This document shows, in pieces, positions 8,221 through 16,817 of a DNA stretch of 64,000 bases. The notes under the pieces were generated by a model, which made no database searches, was not told where the DNA came from, and was given only the letters and a program-made list of their open reading frames with translations. The position numbers were made by a program, and so were the translations under genes. Where the stretch lies: positions 1-64,000 of the forward strand of contig CACZXH010000005.1 in assembly GCA_902785065.1 (NCBI GenBank), in the 5' to 3' direction. The number at the start of each line of letters is the position of its first letter. Positions within the stretch are counted from its first letter, which is position 1. The DNA is from an uncultured Bacteroidia bacterium. GTDB taxonomy: Bacteria > Bacteroidota > Bacteroidia > Bacteroidales > UBA932.

Positions 8221-8574
8221 ATGTGGAAACTCGTTATCCTGGCCGTCACGCAAAGCGTGTTCCTGTGCGGAGGGCAGGTCCTGCTGAAGCTGGGCCTGGC
8301 CGCGTCGGGGCCTTTCAGCTGGACCTGGTCCTTCTTCAAGAGCCAGCTCACCAACTGGTGGTTCCTGTTGTGCGGCATTTCCTTCGGCGTCGCCACGGTG
8401 CTGTGGCTGTATATCCTGAAGCATTTCCCTTTCAGTATCGCGTATCCGCTGTCGTGCCTGAGCTATGCGTTCGGGATGGTGGCCGCCATCCTCGTGTTCC
8501 ATGAGCAGGTGAACTGGGTGCAGTGGCTCGGCGTGTTCCTGGTCATTTCCGGCTGTGTCCTGATTGCCCGATGA
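8221..8574 (+). CDS. EmrE/ArnE-like four-helix small membrane transporter
   Basis: Protein of 117 aa from the ATG at 8221. An upstream in-frame start at 8191 would lie ahead of the promoter -7 box and is rejected. Four hydrophobic helices fill the whole length, as in the DMT/small multidrug resistance families. Features such as CGGQVLLKLG in helix 1 and FHEQVN between helices 3 and 4 resemble ArnE/ArnF-type flippase subunits more than drug exporters. It is first gene of a chain in which each next gene overlaps or abuts, including a GT2 of the polyprenyl-phosphate type. A role in flipping a lipid-linked sugar or lipid is inferred from that context. Overlaps lolA-like gene by ATGA. Confidence 0.72.
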   Translation: MWKLVILAVTQSVFLCGGQVLLKLGLAASGPFSWTWSFFKSQLTNWWFLLCGISFGVATVLWLYILKHFPFSIAYPLSCLSYAFGMVAAILVFHEQVNWVQWLGVFLVISGCVLIAR

Positions 8575-9092
8575 AACGCTGGCTCCTCATACTCGCCGGC
8601 CTCGCGCTTGCGCTGGCCGCATCGGCCCAGGAAAGCATCCTGGACCGGCTGAAGGCGGCCAATACCTACGAGACGCTGCAGGCGTCCTTCATCCAGACGC
8701 GGCACAGTTCGATGCTCACCAAGGACCTCAAGAGCGAGGGCAGGATGGTGCTTGCGAGTCCCGACCGCATCCGCTGGGAGGTGCTGAAGCCGTATCCCAG
8801 CGTGTTCGTCTCCAGCGGGGAACTGGCCATCTCCGGCCGCCGCTTCCGGATGCCCACGGAGAAGGACTTCACCGCAACTGTTCTGGAAGGGGAGGACCTC
8901 GCCGTGAAGCTGGTGCCGGTCCGCCGGGACCTCAAGTCTCTGTTCCGGGAAATCATCGTCCACGCCGACAAACAATCCCTCCGGATCCAGTCCGCCCTCC
9001 TCATCACGCCGGACGGCGACTGGACGCAGCTGGAGTTCAAGGACCTCGTCGTGAACCGGCCGGTAGATGCCAAACTCTTTGAAAAAGAATAA
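8571..9092 (+). CDS. LolA-like outer-membrane lipoprotein/lipid carrier
   Basis: Protein of 173 aa. Cleavable signal MKRWLLILAGLALALAASAQ, then a LolA-type half-barrel: FIQTRHSSMLTKDLKSEGRMVL, DRIRWEVLKPYPSVFVSSG and ITPDGDWTQLEF. Periplasmic LolA carries hydrophobic lipoproteins; LolA paralogs embedded in aryl-polyene and flexirubin clusters are thought to carry the lipid product. Location inside this operon, not with lolCDE, favours the second role. The ATG at 8571 overlaps the previous stop (ATGA), which fixes the start. Family assignment is moderately sure, cargo unknown. Confidence 0.78.
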   Translation: MKRWLLILAGLALALAASAQESILDRLKAANTYETLQASFIQTRHSSMLTKDLKSEGRMVLASPDRIRWEVLKPYPSVFVSSGELAISGRRFRMPTEKDFTATVLEGEDLAVKLVPVRRDLKSLFREIIVHADKQSLRIQSALLITPDGDWTQLEFKDLVVNRPVDAKLFEKE

Positions 9093-9093
9093 G

Positions 9094-9444
9094 ATGCTGC
9101 AGGGAATCCTCTACGAGACCATGGCCGTCGATGCGGCGGGCGCGACCGTCCGGTTGCTGCCGGAAAGCCCGGTCTATCAGGGGCATTTCCCGGGGTATCC
9201 CATCACGCCGGGCGTTTGCCTGGTGGAGATTGCGCTGGAGCTGATCGCAGCGATGGCCGATCAGGTCGGCCATGACGAGAAGGTCCGGCTCGTGGGGGCG
9301 AAGAACATCAAGTTCACGAGCCCGATTATTCCGACGGAGGGGACGGAACTCCGGTTCAACCTGGGCGGGGAAGGAAGCGAGCGGACCGTCGAAATCCTCT
9401 CCGGAGATACCCTTTGTGCCAAAATGAGCCTGACCGTGGCGTGA
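9094..9444 (+). CDS. FabZ-like 3-hydroxyacyl-ACP dehydratase (hotdog fold)
   Basis: Protein of 116 aa, short for FabZ (about 140-150). The core GHFPGYPITPGVCLVE holds the catalytic His31 and Glu45 at the usual 14-residue spacing. The start at 9094 is 1 nt after the previous stop; the upstream in-frame start lies inside the lolA-like gene. Such mini-dehydratases occur in aryl-polyene and flexirubin clusters where they dehydrate the growing ACP-bound chain. No ketosynthase, ketoreductase or ACP is found in this window, so its partners must be encoded elsewhere or its role differs. Confidence 0.8.
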   Translation: MLQGILYETMAVDAAGATVRLLPESPVYQGHFPGYPITPGVCLVEIALELIAAMADQVGHDEKVRLVGAKNIKFTSPIIPTEGTELRFNLGGEGSERTVEILSGDTLCAKMSLTVA

Positions 9445-10151
9445 CCGATCCCCGTCATATATGCGCCGTCATCCCGACGTTCAACAACGGCGGGACGGTC
9501 GCGGACGTGGTCCGCGGCGTTCTCCGGCAGGGACTGCCCGTGTTCGTCGTGGACGATGGCAGCACGGATGACACGCAGCGGAAGCTGGAAGGCCTGGATA
9601 TCCGGATTCTGCGTCACGGACAGAACCGGGGCAAGGGCCGTGCCCTCAAGACCGGCCTGGAAGCAGCACGGAAGCTGGGTTACCGCTTCGCGCTGACCCT
9701 GGACGCGGACGGCCAGCACGATCCTGCCGACATTCCGGCGCTCGTCGCTGCGGCGGGGGAACGGACGCTCGTCATCGGCAGCCGCAACCTCACGGCCGAC
9801 GGGATGCCCGCCGGCAACACCTTCGCGAACAAGTTCTCGAATTTCTGGTTCACCGTCCAGACCGGACGGAAACTCCCCGATACGCAGACGGGCTTCCGCG
9901 TCTATCCGCTGGAAGACCTCCCGTCCCTGAAACTCCTGACCGCCCGGTATGAGGCGGAACTCGCCCTCCTCGTCTTCTCCGCTTGGAAGAACCTCCGGAT
10001 CGTCCCGGTCCCGGTGCGGGTGTACTATCCCGAGGACCGCGTGTCCCATTTCCGGCCCTTCGCCGATTTCTTCCGGATCAGCGTGCTGAACACCATCCTG
10101 TGCGTGCTCGCCCTGGTCTATGGTTATCCCCGGATGCTCCTGGGCCGATGA
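9441..10151 (+). CDS. GT2 glycosyltransferase, polyprenyl-phosphate sugar synthase type
   Basis: Protein of 236 aa using a GTG start at 9441 that overlaps the preceding TGA (GTGA); no better ATG exists. GT-A fold of the dolichyl-phosphate-mannose synthase class: VIPTFNNGGTVADVV, VVDDGSTDDT, NRGKGRALKTG, the metal-binding LDADGQHDP, and DTQTGFRVYP. A C-terminal hydrophobic stretch (ISVLNTILCVLALVYGY) suggests membrane association. It probably transfers a sugar to a polyprenyl phosphate or directly to a lipid. Between a FabZ-like dehydratase and an MMPL exporter it matches the GT2 of flexirubin/APE-like loci. Acceptor unknown. Confidence 0.82.
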   Translation: MTDPRHICAVIPTFNNGGTVADVVRGVLRQGLPVFVVDDGSTDDTQRKLEGLDIRILRHGQNRGKGRALKTGLEAARKLGYRFALTLDADGQHDPADIPALVAAAGERTLVIGSRNLTADGMPAGNTFANKFSNFWFTVQTGRKLPDTQTGFRVYPLEDLPSLKLLTARYEAELALLVFSAWKNLRIVPVPVRVYYPEDRVSHFRPFADFFRISVLNTILCVLALVYGYPRMLLGR

Positions 10152-13100
10152 AGAAGCTCATCCTGCATATCTATGACTGGCTGTCGGCGCGCAAGGGGCT
10201 GACGGTCTTCCTCATGGCTGGCATCCTGGGCCTCTGCACCCTGTCCGCCCTGCGGATGCAATATGATGAGGACATTTCCGCGTTCCTGCCGCAAAGCGAG
10301 GAAAGCAAGCGCTATTCCGAGGTCTACAACCGCCTCGGGCAGGACCGGATGGCCATTTTCTTCGAATCCGACGGGGAGGACACCGACCGCCTGCTGGACG
10401 CGATGACCGCCTTCGGCGAGAACTGGGCTGATGTCGATACGGTCACCGTCACCACCGACGGCGATCACGCCATGATCGGCCGCATGGTGCCGGATATGCA
10501 GGTGGCCGCCGATGCCGGCGCCGCGCAGGAGGTGTTCGACTTCATCCATTCCAATTGGCCCTATTTCCTGACGGAGGCCGATTACGCCCGGATGGATTCC
10601 CTCCTCGCGCAACCGGGATTTGTCGATGAAAAGATGGCGGAGAACCAGCGGAGTTTCTATTCGATGGCTTCGTCCTTCTCCTCGCAATATATGCGCAGCG
10701 ACCCGCTGGGGCTGTTTTCTCCCGTGCTGCAGCGGCTGGAGGCGCTGAATCCGGCGACGAAAAGCCGCATGGAGGACGGCTTCCTTCTCACGGCCGACGG
10801 CCGTACCGGCGTCGTCCTGTTCAACTCGCCGTTCGGCGGCAGCGAGTCGGGGAAGAATGCGCAGCTGGTCGCCCTGACGGATACCGTCAAGGCCCGGACG
10901 GCGGCACAGTTCCCGGACATCCGCATCTTCTCGACCGGCGGCCCCGAGGTGGCCGTGGGAAACGCCTCCCGCATCAAGAAGGACTCCTTGCTGGCCATTG
11001 TCATCGCGGCCATCCTCATCTGCATCGTCCTGTGGCTCAGTTACAAGCGCTTCGCCGACGTGTTCTGGATCCTCGTGTCCATCCTCGCCGGCGCGCTGTT
11101 CGCCCTCGGGATCATTGCGTGCTTCAAGAGTTCGGTGTCGCTGATCGTCCTGGGCATCGGGTCCATGATCATCGGCATCGCCGTGAACTACCCGCTCCAC
11201 TATGTGGACCATTTGAAATATCAGCCGGACAAGCGCAAGGCCCTTGCGGACCAGGTCAATCCGCTCCTGGTGGGGAACATCACCACCGTGGGCGCCTTCC
11301 TGTCGCTACTGCTCCTGAAGGCGGAGGCCCTGCACGATTTCGGTTTCATTGGCGCGATGATGCTGGTGGGAACGATTCTGTTCGTGCTGGTGTTCCTGCC
11401 GGTCTTCGTCCCGGCGGCCTCCCGCCCCCGGAACACCCTCAAACTGGACTTCGACCGGCACATCCACCTGTCCCCGAAGGCCCGGAAATGGGTTTTCGCG
11501 GGCTTCCTCGTCCTGACGGCCGTCTTCTGGTGGCTCAGCCGCGACATCTCCTTCGATGCGGACATGCACCACATCAACTACATGACGCAGGAGCAGGAAC
11601 GCGGTTTCACTATTTTGGAAGAGATGGGCGCATCGGCCGACGGCTCTTCGACGGTGTACGTGGTCGCGTCCGGCCGGACGGCGGAAGAGGCATTGGAGCG
11701 CAACGAGGCCATCGCGCGGCTTATGGATGCCGGTGGTTCGATAGGCTCACCAACCGGCACCCAAACGGGGTCACCAGCCGGCATGACCGGCCTCGGCACT
11801 TTCCTGCCTTCGGCCAGGGAGCAGTCCTTGCGCCTCGCCCGTTGGTACGACTTCGTCCAGGTCCACCCGGACCTGAGCGACCGCATCTTCGACGCGGGCC
11901 TGAAGACGGATTTCACGGCCCATGCCTTCCAGCCTTTCTTCGACGTGCTGGACAGGGACTGGGACGTGCAGGACGTGGCCTTTTTCGCCCCGATCACGGA
12001 AACGCTGGGCACGGCAATGTTCCTGAAAGGGAATGACAAGTATCAGTTGGTCAATTACTTGCATACCAACGACTTGGAAGGGACGAAAGCCGCCTTGCGG
12101 GCGAAGCTCCCGGAGGGGACCTTCTGCTTCTCGATGGACGACGTGTCCGGCACGCTCGCGCGCTTGCTGTCGGAGGACTTCGACCGGATCGGCCTCCTGT
12201 GCAGCATCATCGTCTTCTTCTTCCTGGTGCTGTCCTTGGGGCTGCACATGGGCATTACCGCCTTCCTGCCCCTCGTGGTGGGCTGGATTTGGATTCTCGG
12301 GACGATGCGCCTGTTCGGCCTGCAGTTCAACATTGTCAATATCATCCTGGCGACGTTCATCTTCGGCCAGGGCGACGACTATTCCATTTTCATCACGGAA
12401 GGGCTGATGTACGAGTATGCGACAGGCAAGAAGATCCTTCGGTCGTTCAAGAACGCCGTGGTCCTGTCGGCCCTCATCATGTTCATCGGCATCGGCGCCC
12501 TCGTCGTGGCAAAGCATCCCGCCCTGCGGTCGCTGGCCTGGGTGACGATTGTGGGCATGTTCACCGTGGTGGCGATGGCCTACTACCTCCCGCCGCTGGT
12601 TTTCCGCTTCCTGACGACGAAGAAAGGCAAGCCGCGCAAACTGCCTTGGACGCTCGGGAGCGCCCTCCGTACGGGCTTCATCTTCATCGTGTTCCTCCTA
12701 GCCATGCTGGTCCTGTCCATCTGGACTTTCTTCCTGTTCCTGGGAAAGACCACGCCGCGCAAGCGCGAGCGCTTCCGCAAGGCGATGACGAAGACGGCGC
12801 GGCTGGCTCTCAAGGGCATGCCGGGTTGCCCGTACACCTTCTCCAACCCGCACGGGGAGGATTTCTCCAAGCAGGCGGTATACATCTGCAACCACCAGTC
12901 GCATTTCGACATCCTGGCCGTCCTGGCCCTGCATCCGAACGTCATTCTCCTGACGAACGAATGGGTCTGGAACAGCCCGTTCTACGGGTACCTCATCCGC
13001 AAGGCGGAGTTCTATCCCGTCACGGACGGCCTGGAGAAGAACATGGAGCACATGAAAGACCTCGTGTCACGGGGCTATTCCATTGTCATCTTCCCGGAGG

Positions 13101-13666
13101 GGACGCGGAGTCCGGACTGCAAGATCCAGCGCTTCCACCGGGGCGCCTTCCTCGCGGCCCGCGAGCTCGGCCTGCCCATCCAGCCGCTCTATATCCACGG
13201 TTTCGGCTACGCCCTGCCCAAGCATGACTTCCTCCTCCGGAAGGCCGGTTTGTATATGGAAGTGGGCGAGCGGTTCGAGGTGCCGGAGGGCGACCTTGCC
13301 GCCTTCACGCGCAAGGTTCGCCACGATTACGAGCGGGAGTACGCCCGTATCCGCCGGGAGCGCGAGACGCTGGATTATATCATTCCCTATGTCCGGTACC
13401 TGTACCTTTACAAAGGAACGGATGCCTCCACGGAGTTCGGGATGCATCCCGGCGAGTGGTCTGGAATGGAACACCTGAGCGGCGACTCCCTTGTCATCCG
13501 GCATGCCGGATGCGGGGTGAAAGCGTTGCTGATTGCCTTGTCGCACCCCGACATGCAGGTGACAGCCTACGAGGAAGACGAAGACAAGTACCTGACCGCC
13601 ACCCGGATACCGGGTATTCCGGAGAATTTGACGTATATTTGCGGTACATGCGAAGAAAACTCCTGA
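10148..13666 (+). CDS. MMPL/RND-like exporter fused to PlsC acyltransferase and a Rossmann-like tail
   Basis: Protein of 1172 aa from the ATG at 10148, which overlaps the previous stop (ATGA); the longer in-frame version is rejected. Residues 1-800 form an RND exporter of the MMPL family: one N-terminal helix, a periplasmic domain, a six-helix block (about 275-440), a second periplasmic domain, and a second block with the charged GQGDDYSIFITEG helix. Residues about 890-1080 are a PlsC/LPLAT acyltransferase with H916-QSHF-D921 and FPEGTRS (982-988). Residues about 1100-1167 look like half a methyltransferase-type Rossmann fold (GCGVKALLIALSHPDMQVTAYEEDEDK). It probably exports and acylates an envelope lipid. 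A repeat patch interrupts it at 11729-11783. Confidence 0.85.
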   Translation: MKKLILHIYDWLSARKGLTVFLMAGILGLCTLSALRMQYDEDISAFLPQSEESKRYSEVYNRLGQDRMAIFFESDGEDTDRLLDAMTAFGENWADVDTVTVTTDGDHAMIGRMVPDMQVAADAGAAQEVFDFIHSNWPYFLTEADYARMDSLLAQPGFVDEKMAENQRSFYSMASSFSSQYMRSDPLGLFSPVLQRLEALNPATKSRMEDGFLLTADGRTGVVLFNSPFGGSESGKNAQLVALTDTVKARTAAQFPDIRIFSTGGPEVAVGNASRIKKDSLLAIVIAAILICIVLWLSYKRFADVFWILVSILAGALFALGIIACFKSSVSLIVLGIGSMIIGIAVNYPLHYVDHLKYQPDKRKALADQVNPLLVGNITTVGAFLSLLLLKAEALHDFGFIGAMMLVGTILFVLVFLPVFVPAASRPRNTLKLDFDRHIHLSPKARKWVFAGFLVLTAVFWWLSRDISFDADMHHINYMTQEQERGFTILEEMGASADGSSTVYVVASGRTAEEALERNEAIARLMDAGGSIGSPTGTQTGSPAGMTGLGTFLPSAREQSLRLARWYDFVQVHPDLSDRIFDAGLKTDFTAHAFQPFFDVLDRDWDVQDVAFFAPITETLGTAMFLKGNDKYQLVNYLHTNDLEGTKAALRAKLPEGTFCFSMDDVSGTLARLLSEDFDRIGLLCSIIVFFFLVLSLGLHMGITAFLPLVVGWIWILGTMRLFGLQFNIVNIILATFIFGQGDDYSIFITEGLMYEYATGKKILRSFKNAVVLSALIMFIGIGALVVAKHPALRSLAWVTIVGMFTVVAMAYYLPPLVFRFLTTKKGKPRKLPWTLGSALRTGFIFIVFLLAMLVLSIWTFFLFLGKTTPRKRERFRKAMTKTARLALKGMPGCPYTFSNPHGEDFSKQAVYICNHQSHFDILAVLALHPNVILLTNEWVWNSPFYGYLIRKAEFYPVTDGLEKNMEHMKDLVSRGYSIVIFPEGTRSPDCKIQRFHRGAFLAARELGLPIQPLYIHGFGYALPKHDFLLRKAGLYMEVGERFEVPEGDLAAFTRKVRHDYEREYARIRRERETLDYIIPYVRYLYLYKGTDASTEFGMHPGEWSGMEHLSGDSLVIRHAGCGVKALLIALSHPDMQVTAYEEDEDKYLTATRIPGIPENLTYICGTCEENS
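11729..11783 (+). repeat. imperfect palindrome/direct-repeat patch inside the MMPL gene
   Basis: GCCGGTGGT ... ACCAACCGGC forms a near palindrome (11729-11758), and GGCTCACCAACCGGCA (11744-11759) recurs as GGGTCACCAGCCGGCA (11768-11783). It encodes the low-complexity GGSIGSPTGTQTGSPAGM insert in a periplasmic loop. It looks like a captured REP-type repeat kept in frame. Confidence 0.55.
13634..13641 (+). promoter_or_regulatory. possible internal -7 box before the esterase gene
   Basis: TATATTTG inside the 3' end of the MMPL gene, ending 6 nt before the ATG at 13648. No convincing -33 element. Confidence 0.3.
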
Positions 13667-14469
13667 CCATCCTTTTGCTCGTGCTGTGCACGTCCCTGCG
13701 CGCCCAGACCTTGACGGCCTACCTCCCCGAAGGGGAACCGAAAGCCGCGGTGGTCGTGTGCCCGGGCGGAAGCTATTTCTGGCTGGACAAGCATGGGGAA
13801 GGGGAACTCGTGGGCGAGTGGCTGGCTTCGCAGGGCATGGCGGCCTACGTACTGTACTACCATACGGCCGGGGTGCTGGACTTCATCACCTCGTACCGGC
13901 TGCTTTTCCGGGGCGTCCGCCATCCGGACATGATCGCGGACCTGCAGTGGGCCATCCAACTCGTCCGGGCCCGGTACGACGGTCCCGTGGGCGCAATGGG
14001 CTTCTCCGCGGGCGGACACTTGGTGATGAGCGCGGCGGAGTTCTTCGGGACGGATTTCACGGGGGCCGACGCCGGCGCGAACTTGCGTCCGGACTTTGTG
14101 GCGCCCATCTATCCGGTCGTGTCGATGCGTGCGCCCTGCACGCACAAGCGCTCGCGCATCGGCCTGCTGGGGGAGGGACGCACGGGAAACCATGCGCTGC
14201 GGGATTCGCTGTCGCTGGAGTGCCATGTGCGGCCCGATTCACCGCCCGTGTTCCTCCTCCGTTGCGACGACGACCCGGTGGTGGACCCGCACAATGCGGA
14301 CCTGCTGGACGCCGCCTTGACGGAAAAGGGGGTGCCGCACCGTACCATCCGATACCAGCTGGGCGGACATGGATTCGGCGCAAACAAAGAGAAGTTTACG
14401 GAGGAAACGGCCCGTTGGCAGGCCGAGTTCCTCGATTGGATAGCAGAGATTGATTATGGCAGACATTGA
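13648..14469 (+). CDS. secreted alpha/beta-hydrolase (acetylesterase/lipase-like)
   Basis: Protein of 273 aa from the ATG at 13648, overlapping the MMPL gene by 19 bp. That start gives the signal peptide MRRKLLTILLLVLCTSLRAQ, so it is periplasmic or exported. Alpha/beta-hydrolase fold: oxyanion CPGGSY, nucleophile elbow GFSAGG, acid region DDDPVVDPHNA, and catalytic His in LGGHGFG. Members of this group are often carbohydrate or acyl esterases (the pattern resembles BD-FAE/Axe type esterases). Inside this operon it may deacylate or trim the exported lipid, but a generic esterase is equally possible. Confidence 0.8.
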   Translation: MRRKLLTILLLVLCTSLRAQTLTAYLPEGEPKAAVVVCPGGSYFWLDKHGEGELVGEWLASQGMAAYVLYYHTAGVLDFITSYRLLFRGVRHPDMIADLQWAIQLVRARYDGPVGAMGFSAGGHLVMSAAEFFGTDFTGADAGANLRPDFVAPIYPVVSMRAPCTHKRSRIGLLGEGRTGNHALRDSLSLECHVRPDSPPVFLLRCDDDPVVDPHNADLLDAALTEKGVPHRTIRYQLGGHGFGANKEKFTEETARWQAEFLDWIAEIDYGRH

Positions 14470-15754
14470 ATTCGAAAGGCCCGAAGCCATCAAGGCCTAT
14501 CAGGAAGGACGCCTCTCAGAGGCCTTGCGATACCTGGCGGAGCATTCGAAGTACTATCAGCGGATGTTCGACAGCTATCATATCGACATCACGAAGATCC
14601 GGACGCTGGAGGACCTGGTGAAGATTCCTTTCACCGAGAAGAAGGACCTGCAGCTGTTCAACGACGATTTCCTGTGCTGCCCCAAGGAGAGGATCGTGGA
14701 TTACGTCACGACTTCCGGCACGCTGGGGGATCCCGTCACCTTCGGTTGCACGGACAAGGACTTGGACCGGCTTGCGTTCAACGAAAAGAAATCCTTCGCC
14801 TGTGCCGGCGTGAAGCCCGGGGACATCGTCCAGCTGATGACCACCATCGACAAGCGCTTCATGGCGGGATTGGCCTATTTCCTGGGAATCAGGGCGCTAG
14901 GGGCCAGTATTATCCGCGTGGGGAACGGTATCCCGGAATTGCAATGGGATACCATCCTGCGGCTCAAGCCGGACACCATCATGTGCGTCCCGTCCTTCAT
15001 CCTGCGCCTGATCCAGTACGCGGAGGAGCACGGTATCGACTATAAGAACTCCTCGGTACGGCGGATTATCGGCATCGGCGAGGGCCTGCGGGACCAGCAC
15101 TTCGACCTGAATCTCCTCGGTCGCCGGATCAAGGAGAAATGGGATGTGGAGCTGTTCGCGACCTATTCCTCCACCGAGATGGGAGCAACCTTCTCCGAGT
15201 GCCCCTACGGCTGCGGCGGACACGTCCATCCGGAACTCATCATCGTGGAAATCATCGGCGAGGACAATCTGCCGGTGCCTGACGGGGAAGTGGGCGAGAT
15301 CGTCGTGACCACCCTGGGCGTGGAGGGCATGCCGCTCCTGCGTTTCCGGACGGGCGACATGGCCGCAAAGGTCACGGAGCAGTGCCAGTGCGGCCGCTGG
15401 TCGTACCGGCTCACCCCGCTGGTGGGTCGCAAGAACAACATGATCAAGCTCAAGGGGACCACCCTGTATCCGCCGGCCGTGAACGATGTGCTGGATAACG
15501 CAGACTATGTGGAAAACTACGTGGTCATCGTGGATGAGAGCGACGCCGGAACGGACGACGTGCTCGTGAAGCTGGGACTCAAGTACCAGCCGGAGTTCGA
15601 TGCCGTGAAGGACCTCAAGGACCGTTTCCGCTCCCGCATCCGGGTGGCGCCCCGCATCGAGGTCTGTCCCGCGGCGGAGGTGGCGGCCATCCTGTATCCC
15701 GCCAAGTCCCGTAAACCCGTGAAATTCATCGACAACCGGCCCAAGCATGTTTGA
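14456..15754 (+). CDS. PaaK-like AMP-forming acyl/aryl-CoA (or ACP) ligase
   Basis: Protein of 432 aa from the ATG at 14456 (14-bp overlap with the esterase gene). Phenylacetate-CoA ligase family: phosphate loop VTTSGTLGDPV, ATYSSTEMG, a CPYGCGGH and CQCG cysteine set that may bind zinc, FRTGDMAA, and a C-terminal AMP-binding domain from GRKNNMIKLKGTTLYP. These enzymes activate aromatic or other carboxylic acids as adenylates. In flexirubin/APE clusters a ligase primes the aryl starter unit. Here it stands directly before an acyltransferase with an 8-bp overlap. Substrate unknown. Confidence 0.85.
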   Translation: MADIEFERPEAIKAYQEGRLSEALRYLAEHSKYYQRMFDSYHIDITKIRTLEDLVKIPFTEKKDLQLFNDDFLCCPKERIVDYVTTSGTLGDPVTFGCTDKDLDRLAFNEKKSFACAGVKPGDIVQLMTTIDKRFMAGLAYFLGIRALGASIIRVGNGIPELQWDTILRLKPDTIMCVPSFILRLIQYAEEHGIDYKNSSVRRIIGIGEGLRDQHFDLNLLGRRIKEKWDVELFATYSSTEMGATFSECPYGCGGHVHPELIIVEIIGEDNLPVPDGEVGEIVVTTLGVEGMPLLRFRTGDMAAKVTEQCQCGRWSYRLTPLVGRKNNMIKLKGTTLYPPAVNDVLDNADYVENYVVIVDESDAGTDDVLVKLGLKYQPEFDAVKDLKDRFRSRIRVAPRIEVCPAAEVAAILYPAKSRKPVKFIDNRPKHV

Positions 15755-16817
15755 CGACATCCGTCCCTATACCGACGCGGAGATTCCGGCCGCGATGCAG
15801 CGCCTCGTCGCCTATCCCGAATTCCGGGTGGTATGCGGCTATCTGTTCCCGGACAAGCCGTTTGCCGAGGTGGCTGCCGTCGTGGCGTCCTCCCGCACCG
15901 TGGAGGAGTTCCAGGGACGGTTCATGGTGCCTGTGGTGGAGGCCCTGATGGATAAGACGACCGATGGGGTGACTGTGGAAGGGATGGAGAAACTGGATCC
16001 TGCGCAGCGCTATCTTTTCGTTTCCAACCACCGCGATATCGTCATGGACGCCGCTTTCCTGCAGGTGCTGTTGCTCCGGGCTGGCCTCCGGACATCCGAG
16101 ATCACCTTCGGGGCGAACCTCATGCAGGGCGGCCTGGTGGTGGATTTCGGCAAGTCCAACAAGATGTTCCGGGTGGAGCGGCCGAACACGGTTTCTTCCC
16201 CCCGGGCGTTCCTGACGAGTTCCGTGCGCTTGTCGGAGTATATCCGGTGGACCATTACCGGGAAGGGAGAGTCCATTTGGATCGCCCAGCGGAACGGGCG
16301 GACGAAAGATGGGGTGGACGCCACGGACCAGGGCATTATCAAGATGTTCTCGCTGGCGGGCGACATCCTGGACCTGCATATCGTGCCGCTGGCCGTCTCC
16401 TATGAATGGGAGCCCTGCGACGTGCTCAAGGCGGCAGAATTGACCGCCCTGGAACGGGACCACTATTACGAAAAGAAGCCTGGGGAGGACATGAAAAGTA
16501 TCCTCACCGGTGTCACCCAGCCCAAGGGCCGGGTCCATTATACGGTCTGCGATCCGGTGACGGCGGAAGACCTGGCCCCTTGGCAGGCCCTTCCCGTCAA
16601 TGCCTTCTGCCGCGAGACGGCGGCCCTGATTGACCGGCGTATCCGGGCGGGGTACCGGATCTGGCCGAACAACCGCATTGCCGCGGACTACCTGGAAGGC
16701 AATTCGTCTGGGGGGTATACGCCCCGGGAGAAGGCCGTTTTCGAAGCCCATCTCGCCTCCGTACCGGAGGAACTGCAAAACACTGTCCTGAAAATCTACG
16801 CCGGACCCCTGCTATGA
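15747..16817 (+). CDS. Bacteroidales glycerol-acyltransferase family protein (HX5D variant)
   Basis: Protein of 356 aa, cytoplasmic or membrane-peripheral, no signal peptide. It belongs to an acyltransferase family widespread in Bacteroidales, recognised by FDDIRPYTDAEIPAAMQR at the N-terminus, SNHRDIVMDAAF, FGKSNKMFRVER, IAQRNGRTKDG and VSYEWEPCD. The acyltransferase motif reads H-RDIVM-D, that is five residues between His and Asp instead of the usual four; as far as I recall this spacing is shared by the family. It likely transfers an acyl chain to a lipid acceptor. It sits after the PaaK-like ligase with 8-bp overlap. Confidence 0.82.
   Translation: MFDDIRPYTDAEIPAAMQRLVAYPEFRVVCGYLFPDKPFAEVAAVVASSRTVEEFQGRFMVPVVEALMDKTTDGVTVEGMEKLDPAQRYLFVSNHRDIVMDAAFLQVLLLRAGLRTSEITFGANLMQGGLVVDFGKSNKMFRVERPNTVSSPRAFLTSSVRLSEYIRWTITGKGESIWIAQRNGRTKDGVDATDQGIIKMFSLAGDILDLHIVPLAVSYEWEPCDVLKAAELTALERDHYYEKKPGEDMKSILTGVTQPKGRVHYTVCDPVTAEDLAPWQALPVNAFCRETAALIDRRIRAGYRIWPNNRIAADYLEGNSSGGYTPREKAVFEAHLASVPEELQNTVLKIYAGPLL

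Noticed and set aside
9983-10147. Longer N-terminus for the MMPL protein
   Set aside because: The extension is the GT2 gene read in another frame; the ATGA overlap at 10148 gives a proper N-terminal helix.
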